Below, in pieces: positions 38,504 through 46,500 of a stretch of DNA of 64,000 nt (its first letter is position 1; the number at the start of each line of letters is the position of its first letter). The DNA is taken from the NCBI RefSeq assembly GCF_030867145.1, contig NC_134418.1:7312802-7376801 (forward strand), in the 5' to 3' direction. The DNA is from Opisthocomus hoazin. Its lineage: Eukaryota; Chordata; Aves; Opisthocomiformes; Opisthocomidae. The notes beneath the pieces are model-generated. The model was not told the origin of the DNA and made no database searches. It worked only from the letters and a program-made list of their open reading frames with translations. The translations under genes were made by a program, and so were the position numbers.

Positions 38504-38509
38504 TTTATT
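38504..38509 (-). terminator. MRPL35: MRPL35 polyadenylation signal (AATAAA on minus strand)
   Basis: TTTATT on the plus strand lies about 150 bases past the MRPL35 stop. A second TTTATT at 38554-38559 lies nearer the stop and could give a shorter 3' end. The 3' UTR is therefore about 100-180 nt. Confidence 0.7.
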
Positions 38510-38659
38510 TTGGGCACTGACACCCACAATTCTGATCAGATGATATGCACATGTTTATTTAGAAAAGTAACAGGCATTGCAGATTTATGTTCTAAAATGA
38601 AGTCCATACCACATGAACCACCTCTGTCCTACAGAGATGCAGAAACGAAGCCAAGACTT

Positions 38660-38848
38660 CTACAGACGGAGATTCGTGCGATCGTGGTACTTCTGGTAGG
38701 GATCATCGACGTACCAATTTCTTCTTTTCCAGAAAGAAGTGGTCATTTTATCAAGCAGCTTACACTGCGTTCGGGTGCACAACGTCAGCTCTCTCAAACG
38801 CTTCTTCTGGGCAGCCGACTTCTTCCACAGTTTCTTCTTATAACCAGC
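38660..38848 (-). CDS. MRPL35: MRPL35 coding exon 4 (last)
   Basis: Acceptor 'gcttccggcag' (minus strand) is followed by 62 codons and TAG. The protein segment starts [20 protein letters not shown] and ends YHDRTNLRL; it includes the strongly conserved [20 protein letters not shown]. The stretch is rich in Lys/Arg, as expected for rRNA contacts. Entry phase is 0. Confidence 0.96.
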   Translation of the reverse strand, partial: AGYKKKLWKKSAAQKKRLRELTLCTRTQCKLLDKMTTSFWKRRNWYVDDPYQKYHDRTNLRL

Positions 38849-39958
38849 CTGCCGGAAGCAAACACACGGAAAATTTTGAAGCGGGTGGCTGTTGATACAG
38901 GCACACAGCCGTACTGACAAGCAAGCCAGGACAAATTCCCCACTTGCAGGAAGATGGGAGTCACTGGAGCGTTTTTTTAACTTGCCGGCTAGCTGCTGCC
39001 CTCTAAGGGAAGGAGAACAATGAGCCCTCCTGACTGTAAAGAACACGCTTTTATTACAAAAAAAAAAAAAAAAAAAAAGTCTTACTTTTCTCCTAACCCA
39101 CAGGCCATTGTGCAGCCGGAGAAAGCGATCGATGACAGCTTTCACGGTTTTCCTCTTTCCCTTCCGTAGGCTACAGTAAGTGAGAGTCCTGGCCGGCTGC
39201 GGCAGGATGCTGGGAAGCAGGGATGCGACGCTGAAACACCCCCCCAGAACAGGGACAGAACGGGAGAGCAATGAAACATCTTCTTGTAAAAGTACCCACC
39301 GGCTTTTGCATAAAAGATCAGTTAACGGGAGCTCGCTGCAGCACGCCCCTTCCTGGCTGCGCGGCTGCCAACGCCAACCGCGGCCCTGAACTCTGCTCGA
39401 GGTTCACCTCGGGGGTACCAACCCCGCACGGAGCGGCTGCTGGCGCCGGCTGACGGGGTCACACGCTGCAGAGCCGCCCCTGACACCCAGCAATGACTTT
39501 TACAACGCTGCTCGGCGGCACCGGCGCCCACGCCGAGTGGGGTTTCCGCAAGGCCCGCGGCCCGCCCCCGCTCCCAGCACCGGGGGCCCAGGGCCCGCCC
39601 GCCCCGGCAGCCCCGCAGACGCAGAGCTCGGTGTCGTTCTCCCCGAAGCGGTACCTGCCGAGGAGCGAGGGGCTGCTCCCTCCGGGCGGGGTCCACCAGG
39701 GCAGCCGCGGTCTCCACAGCGAGGCCGGGGCCGGGGCCCGCCTGGCGCAGCGGGCGGAGAGGCCGGAGAGCGCAGGCCCCGCGCCAGGGCAGCGGGCGGC
39801 CCGCGGGGCCCAGCGCGCCAGGAGCCCTGCGGAGAGCCACAGCCTGAGGGGACGCCGCGCGACACCGCCCTCCCTCAACCGCCCCCGCCACGGCCGCCCG
39901 CCCGCCCGCCGCCTCCCCGCAGCCACCGACCCGCCACGGCCCCCCGCGCCGCCGCCAT
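38660..39958 (-). CDS. MRPL35: MRPL35, mitochondrial large ribosomal subunit protein bL35m (four coding exons)
   Basis: A nuclear-encoded protein of the 39S mitoribosomal subunit, imported by an N-terminal presequence. The two downstream coding exons match mammalian MRPL35 almost residue by residue: [20 protein letters not shown], then [20 protein letters not shown], then [20 protein letters not shown] before the stop. The first two exons lie in the CpG island and encode an Ala/Arg-rich, poorly conserved presequence. Phases agree throughout (1, 2, 0), giving about 177 residues in the chosen model against 188 in human. The gene is head-to-head with IMMT, as in human, and shares its promoter region. 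The exon 1 donor is the only weak point. Confidence 0.95.
38849..39085 (-). other. MRPL35: MRPL35 intron 3, 237 nt and stop-free in frame
   Basis: Donor gtaaga, acceptor cag. The length is an exact multiple of three, and the MRPL35 frame stays open across all 79 codons, with the 20-base A/T run (39059-39078) encoding Phe residues. The spliced form is clearly the conserved one; retention would insert 79 residues without frameshift. Confidence 0.85.
39086..39230 (-). CDS. MRPL35: MRPL35 coding exon 3
   Basis: Acceptor 'ggggtgtttcag' (minus strand), then one base finishing a Ser codon, then 48 codons beginning [20 protein letters not shown] and ending GLWVRRK; donor gtaaga. Matches human MRPL35 (APVLPSVLKLPVRSLTYFS, then the [18 protein letters not shown] block). 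This is the junction between the variable leader and the conserved L35 domain. Confidence 0.95.
39655..39826 (-). CDS. MRPL35: MRPL35 coding exon 2
   Basis: Acceptor 'ggctctccgcag' (minus strand), then two bases finishing a Gly codon and 56 codons beginning [12 protein letters not shown] and ending SSPSLLG plus AG; donor gtaccg. The AG joins the C of exon 3 to make Ser, so phases agree exactly. Composition is Ala/Arg/Pro-rich, consistent with a mitochondrial presequence. Similarity to human is limited to the pattern Gly|Leu/Ile-Leu-x-Arg-x at the exon start, so the support is splice logic more than sequence identity. Confidence 0.75.
39931..39958 (-). CDS. MRPL35: MRPL35 coding exon 1 (donor uncertain)
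   Basis: On the minus strand ATGGCGGCGGCG begins a frame reading [10 protein letters not shown], close in style to human MAASAFAGAV. Ending the exon at 39931 (donor gtcggt) gives the phase 1 required by exon 2 and a 104-nt intron. Another phase-1 donor at 39879 (gttgag) would leave a 53-nt intron, which is too short to be likely. The donor is weak and needs transcript support. Confidence 0.55.
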
Positions 39959-40472
39959 CTCCCCGCGCCCCGGCTACGGCAGCCGGCGAAGGTCACTCCG
40001 CGCAGAAGGCGGGGCGGGGCGCGACGCCACTCCACGCCCAGCGGGGCGCTGCCAGGGGCGGCTTCCGGCCGGCCCGCCCTCGCTGCGAGGGGTCCCGCGG
40101 CCCGAGCCCGCCTCAGGCCTCCCCGCGGGACCGGTGATAGCGTCTCCCCGCCCCGCACGGCTCCACACAGTGTCACCACGCCCTCCACGTGATCCCCCTC
40201 CCGCGCATGCCCCACCGGGCCCGCCCCGCGGCAAGGCCACGCCGCGAGCGGCGGGATGTGAGATTTGCATACGGCCCATTCTCTCCCCTCTGATTGGACA
40301 CGCGGCCCGTCGCTCCCCGCCGGCAGCGGCCACGCCCCCAGTGGAGCGGAAACGCCGGGCGGTCGCCGCGCATGCGCGTTGCGTTTTACTCGCGGCGTGG
40401 GGGGGCGGAGGCAGGCGGCGCTGGTAGTTACCGCTCGCGGCGCCTTCCCGCGGCCCGCCCGGCCCCGCGGCC
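39959..40472. promoter_or_regulatory. Bidirectional promoter of MRPL35 and IMMT
   Basis: 514 bp separate the MRPL35 ATG (minus) from the IMMT ATG (plus). Visible elements: AAGGTCA nuclear-receptor half-site at 39989-39995, GC box GGGGCGGGGC at 40011-40020, half NRF-1 site CGCGCATGCCCC at 40202-40213, octamer ATTTGCAT at 40263-40270, inverted CCAAT box ATTGG at 40293-40297, and a full NRF-1 palindrome at 40367-40378. There is no TATA box near either start. Both genes encode mitochondrial proteins, so shared NRF-1 control is a reasonable inference. Confidence 0.85.
40367..40378. promoter_or_regulatory. Perfect palindromic NRF-1 binding site
   Basis: CGCGCATGCGCG matches the NRF-1 consensus YGCGCAYGCGCR at every position. 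It lies about 95 bp upstream of the IMMT start codon and about 410 bp from the MRPL35 start. NRF-1 activates many nuclear genes for mitochondrial proteins. Confidence 0.85.
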
Positions 40473-40517
40473 ATGCTGCGCGCCTGTCACCGAGCGGGGG
40501 TCGCCGCGGCCGCGCAG
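40473..40517 (+). CDS. IMMT: IMMT coding exon 1
   Basis: ATG in gcggccATGctg begins [15 protein letters not shown], against human MLRACQLSGVTAAAQ; donor CAG|gtgagc. It encodes the start of the mitochondrial presequence (Arg, Ala, no acidic residues). The start is fixed by homology. Exit phase is 0. Confidence 0.95.
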
Positions 40518-43500
40518 GTGAGCGGGGCGGGGGGCGGCGGGCGGCCCTGGGGGAGCCCCGCGAGCCACCCTCGCTGTGCCGCGCCCTCCGGCCGGCGAGG
40601 CCTGGCCGCCCGCTCCACGGGGACTGGACCGCACCGGGCCTGCCGGCGGGCGCGAGCTCCGGCAGCGCGGGGCTGGGTGGGGCAGGGGGGGCACGAGGCG
40701 CGGCGCGTCCTCTGGTCGCGGCTCGGTCTGCTCTGAATGACTCCCCAAACGCGGGCCGCGATTGGCTGCCGGGCTTTTGAGGGGCGGCCGCGAGCGCCAA
40801 CGGGGCGCCAGGGTGGGCGGGGGCTGCGAGCCCGTAGGTGGGGTGTACTACGAGTCCCGGCGTGCACCGCGGCGGCCCCGCGCGGGCCGATGTTCGCGTC
40901 GCCCGTAAGGGACGCCGGTCCTTGTAGTCCGGTACCGGCCTCATGCCGCGTGGGAGGGGTCGCGCCGCGCTGCATGCTGGGGGCTGTAGTCTCCTCGGCG
41001 GTCACCGCCGGCGCCGGGCCTGCCGCCGCCTCTCCCGCCGGTCCCGGCCCCGGCGCAGCGCCGGGGAGCGGCGGCCGCAGCCCGGAGGAGCGGCGGGGCT
41101 CGGCGGCTGCCCGGACCCGGCCGGCTCCTGGGCGGTGGGGCGGTCGGGCCCGCTTACCGACGGGGAAGGACGTGACCTTGCCTTACCCGCCGCGGCCTGC
41201 CCGCTGCCTCACCGCCCTGGGGTGCCGGTGCTCGGGGTGACGGGGGGTCTCAGCTTCCCGGTGGCCGTGACGGGGCCCCCCAGGCCCGGCAGGCAGGCGC
41301 GGGCGGGGGCAGGGTGCCCGCTGGGCCCGTGTTCGGGGCAGAGCTCGGGCCGCTCCCGCCGTACGGTGAGGTGCTGCGGGGCCCTCCTCCAGCGGCCGGT
41401 CGGTCTGGAGGCGAGGGTCGCTCTGCTGAGGCCCCAGCCAGTGTTTTGGGGCTCCACTCAGCAGCAAGAAAATATTTCATATTTTACTCTGCTTTCCGGC
41501 GTTCATTACTCTCTGCTCGCTCGGTTCAGTAGGGGAAGAGCTGTGCCTTCGATCCCCCCGCCTCTGCAGGTGACCCCGACCCGTGCTCAGGCCGGCTGCC
41601 TTTCCTACCACCTTCCCTCTGTGGCTTCGTAAGGCCGAGAGCTCTCCCTGCCGGGGTGTCTGCTGCCCGCTGAGATAAGGCTCAGGGTCTGCAGGCCCGT
41701 GGAAGGTTTTGGCTGAACATGAGGAAGAACTTGTTCCCTCTGAGGGTGATGGAGCACAGGAACAGGCTGCCCAGGGAGGTTGTGGAGTCTCCTTCTCTGG
41801 AGATATTCAAGACCCGCCTGGACGAGGTCCTGTGCAGCCTGCTCTGGGTGACCCTGCTTCGGCAGGAGGGTTGGACTAGATGACCCACAGAGGTCCCTTC
41901 CAACCCATACCATTATGTGATTCTGTGGCTGGGAGACGAGAAGGCAAACCCCAGGCTTTCGCAGATGTTTATCACTTAGGGGTGTTTGCACGTGTTCTGT
42001 CTCTGAAAGAAGGTGCCCAGAGGGACTGGGTAAGCCAGCGCTGTGCGTTGTGGCTCGGAAGCATGTCTGCGGTCTGTGAATGTCTGGTGGAAGAGCTGTG
42101 CGAACAAGGAGGTGCCACAGCACCTGCCAGGTTCGCTGTCTGTGTCCTTGCTGTTTGTTTCCTTACTTCAAAAAATAACTCATTTTTCATTTATCCCTAC
42201 TCGTATTTCCTGATGGGACCGAATGCAGCAGGCATTTTGTTTAGACAGCAGAGGTGGGTGAGCAGGGAGATAGTTTTTTATACATTTTGCTTCTTTTTAT
42301 TCATTCAAGACCTGATCAGGAGAACTTCTAGGCTATCTCATTCACACAAAGTTTGCTGGTTTGAGCTCCTGGAAGCAAAATCAAGGCATTTCATCTAACG
42401 TTTTTGTCTGTGAATATTTTGTAAGCTGTAATTCCTGCGTGGATCTTTCCCCTGCCATCCAGACCCAACATTTCTCCATATGGACACTGGGCATCCAGCC
42501 GTGAATCCCCACGCACCTCTTCCCTCCGTCACAGACCCCAGGAATGGGATGCTGGCTGGGGTAGGCAGAGACAGTCCAGAGCAGGAGCATCCAGAGGACC
42601 AAACACAAAAATACTGAGGGGAAGCTTTGTGGCACACTGTAGTATGTACACGTGAACGCTGTTGCTGGCCCCAGGGACTTTTCTGCAGCTAAAACTTGCT
42701 TCTTTTCGGGTGGCAAAAGAGCCAGAAACTGGAAGTAAGAAACAAATGTTTTAATGACAGTGCTTGTTTTGCAAGAGGTGCGGAATGGTGGACTCTGCAG
42801 CTCTGTGGAGAGGGACCTGGGTGTCCTGGTGGACAACAGGTTGACCATGAGCCAGCAGTGTGCCCTGGGTGCCGAGAAAGCTAATGGGATCCTGGGATGC
42901 ATTAGGAGGAGTGTGGCCAGCAGGTCGAGGGAGGTTCTCCTTCCCCTCTACTCTGCCCTGGTGAGGCCCCATCTGGAGTCCTGTGTCCAGTGCTGGGCTC
43001 CCCAGTTCAAGAAAGATGAGGAACTACTGGAGAGAGTCCAGCGGAGGGCTACAAGGATGGTGAGGGGACTGGAGCATCTCTCCTACGAGGAAAGGCTGAG
43101 GGAGCTGGGCTTGTTCAGCCTGAAGAAGAGAAGGCTGAGAGGGGACCTTCTAAATGCCTATAAATATCTGAAGGGTGGGTGTCAGGAGGATGGGGCCAGA
43201 CTCTTTTCAGTGGTGCCCAGTGACAGGACAAGGGGCAACGGGCACAAACTGAAGCAGAGGAAGTTCCGTCTGAACATGAGCAAGAACTTCTTCCCTGTGA
43301 GGGTGACGGAGCACTGGAACAGGCTGCCCAGGGAGGTTGTGGAGTCTCCTTCTCTGGAGATATTGAAACCCCGCCTGGACAAGGTCCTGTGCAGCCTGCT
43401 GTAGGTGACCCTGCTTGGGCAGGGGGTTGGACTGGGTGACCCACAGAGGTCCCTTCCAACCACTACTATTCTGTGATTCTGTGACTCTAATCACGAAGTG

Positions 43501-46500
43501 CTGACTGATCTGAGGTGATACTGGGTGGTTTTTCCATGAGCAGTGACAACTCTGTCATGGACGTAAGACCCTCTGGTGGGACAGGAGCGCGTCCAACAGA
43601 CGCCGTCTTGCTGGAGCAGCAGCGATGGTTTGTTCTCCGCTCCAGCTGCAGTGACTCCCAGGCAGCCACAATTACGCTGGTTTTATATCTTACTACCCAC
43701 CTTCTGTTTTCTCATCTTTACCACCCCGTCTGCACTCTCGCCCCTCTTTTATTTTTTGCCGTTGGACTCGGCGTGTCTCCTGTCACGTTCAGGCGTTCAG
43801 TTCGCTAAAGCTCAGGCCAGAGCCTCAGCGTCTGCCTGCAGACCGGGCGGTGGTGCAGGCTGACAGCGAGACGAGTCTCTCTCTGTTTTGGGATGGTCAG
43901 ATACTCCTCTACCTGTTAAAAAATCCGGCTGCCTAAGGAGAGCTGGGCCTGGGCAGAGCCGTGGGCTGCCGGGTCCCGGAGGATGCTCGGCTGCTTGAGC
44001 CGGCTGAGAGAGCCGGGAAGCGGAGCGTGGCTGCGTGGGGACGGCAAAGCAGCCGCTGCTCCCCGCGGCCCGAGCAGCGAGAAGGTCTGAGGAGAATCCC
44101 AGCAGAGAGCTGGGAGACGGGGAGAAGTTTTATCCTTCTCTCTGACCGCGAGCTCTGTACATGGGGGATCAGTAAGCTTATGCGCGGTCAGTCGAAGTTG
44201 TGGCTTTGAGACAAGCGTGTCTTCATCGCAGCAACTTCATAAACGCTTTCAGCTATGTGTGCAGTGCTGCAGAGAGACTCTTCTTCCCTTATTGGGAGTG
44301 TTTCCGTGGTTTTCTTCGAGAAGAAACGGAGATCTTTTTGTGAAAACGTGTGGTATTTGGCAGAAGTCTTGAATGATGGGAAATTAATTTGAGTTCTGAG
44401 GTCAGAGATCCTTGTTGCAGCTAACCTCTACCAAAGCGAAGACGAACTTGCTCTGAAGTTTCTGGGTTGCCCTTTCTGCTGAAGTACGCAAATCCCATAT
44501 TGCAGAACGCCGTACGGGACTTGCAGGCTTCGTTCTGCGCGAATTCTGGTCAGGATGCTGGAGCCTGGCGACTAGGAGAGGTTTAGCTGGGACCACGTGA
44601 ACGCAGAGGGTGGCGTGTCCTGTGCCTGGTGGTTTGATGCTATGTGTGAAGCCGAAGCATGCAAAGCAGATTTTATTTATTTAATGATGTTCTGCCATGC
44701 CGTGCCTGTCCTGCGAGCTCGCGTGGATAACCTCCAATGCCGGATTCACTGGGGCGCATGATATTAACCAGAGCAAAAGTATGATGTGTCCTGCAAGGTG
44801 ATTCTCACGGCCGTATACCAGTAGGTAATAAATCTAAAATAATAAGCACTTTAGAAGTTAGGTGAAACAAATAGCACGTGGAACTGCTGGAAGAGGAGGA
44901 AGACACGGCGACAGCCGCCCTGCAGTGCCCGTGCCGCTGACGGCAGGATGCCTCACCCTGAGGGTTTCCTCTGTCGTCTCTTCTGCAGCAAATGGCTCGT
45001 TCCTGTCTTTCACAGGGCAGAGCAACGCGTGGGTGATGCGTTTCTTCCGAATCCCTTGAGGCATTATCACAAATCAATAACAGGGGCCTAAAAGATTACA
45101 AACTCCTGGAAATTATGCAAAGGGGAGATTAGAAACTAGTAATTTTCCAAATTATGGTGACAGAACAAATATAAGCAATTTTATTATGATGGCCAGAGCA
45201 AGTAATGTTTCTTTAAAAAAATCAATCTTTTTAAAAATCAGTGATTTTTTTGAGGTAATAGTGTATTTGGGTGTGAGGGAGGAATATTAGACTTGGGTTT
45301 CTGCTCAAAAAACTTTGGCACCGAAAGGTTTTCGGCTGGTGTCCCCCTGGCCAGCTGCGGGAATTTCTGTTTGCAGCGTCTTGAAAGAAAGAGTTGGTGA
45401 GGGCGTGTTTCGGTTGTAGTTATCGCTCCCGTTGCTGCGGGTACACGAGTGCGAGAGTCTGACCGTGTGGCCGAGCGCCTGCCTTTTGGTTTCTCTCGTT
45501 TTGATGTATAATGAATAAAAAGGCGGATTTGGCTCATCGGAGAATGGCCCAGCTTGGGAGGGAACCTCGCAAGAGCATCTGGTCCAAGGAGCTTCTGGAC
45601 CAAGCCCTGTAATCCCACAAAAACCCCCTCCTGATGTGCAAAGCACGAGCGCTGAGCAAGCAGCGAGGTTTCTCCTCTGCCCCGCTTGCAGCCTGCTCCG
45701 AAGCCCGGGAGCCGATGTGGTTACCGAGGGTGGGAGAACTACGCGGGTGCGGTGTCATTTGCCATCGCTAGGTGTGAGCAGGGTCGGTAGCCCGGATGGG
45801 GACGGATGAACTGGCCCAGGTGCAAGGTTTCAGTTGTGGCAGTCTCCAGGATCACCTCGAAGGCAAGTCCAGCCTGGGCCGTCAAGGGAGTTGCCGTGGC
45901 ACAGGGTGGGATCACCCCTGGAACGCCTGGCGAGGGGCTTGGGGGGAATGGCTTGTTCCAGGTGAGCGGGGGGCGAAATAACCTGAAGCCGGAGTGTTGG
46001 AAGGGACTGAAGTGGAACTGACTGATAGAAGATAACTCCCCTCTCCACCCCCTCATTTTATCGGGTTAAGCTGTACGTGTAATACTCAAATATTTTGCAT
46101 ATCCTCTGCTTCGTGGTGTAACGAGGTCCTGTCGAGGCTCAGACACATGTCCTGCAGTCAATTACAGAATGATTTAAGAGGCTTTTACTAGTGAAGTTCC
46201 CCTGGAAAGGGCCAGTGAAGCCTTGGTGTATGCTTCTGGGGCGGTCAAGTCTAATAATCACAACCACTGCAGAATATATTTATGGTTTTGTCTCCCATTC
46301 TGCCCCTCACAATCCAGAAGATCAGCCACGGGGCACAGCTAGGGCTCGGGAAGGTCTCGGGGCTGAGAAGAGCACGTTTCCTGTTGCTGTACATGTGCTC
46401 CTGTTACTAATGTAAAAAATTTTGGCTGCTGTTCTGGAAAGAATAAGAATTCAGATTTCCTGCCTTTCCCCTCTGCGCTGTTGGACAAGGACGGGACCTA

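Larger units (their letters stand above)
39400..41450. promoter_or_regulatory. CpG island spanning MRPL35 and IMMT 5' ends
   Basis: About 2 kb of very GC-rich sequence with abundant CpG, unlike the surrounding AT-richer introns. It covers MRPL35 exons 1-2, the shared promoter, IMMT exon 1 and the start of IMMT intron 1. Loss of stop codons through high GC makes several long spurious open frames here (up to 540 codons on the minus strand). Limits are by eye. Confidence 0.85.

Noticed and set aside
39322-40944. 540-codon minus-strand open frame, and several overlapping frames of 150-300 codons on both strands
   Set aside because: They lie in the CpG island, where high GC removes stop codons. 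They overlap MRPL35 exons 1-2 and IMMT exon 1 in other frames, and have only low-complexity Ala/Arg/Pro/Gly composition.
42754-43404. 217-codon plus-strand frame as a cellular gene
   Set aside because: It is the CR1 ORF2 C-terminus followed by the CR1 3' UTR and tail.
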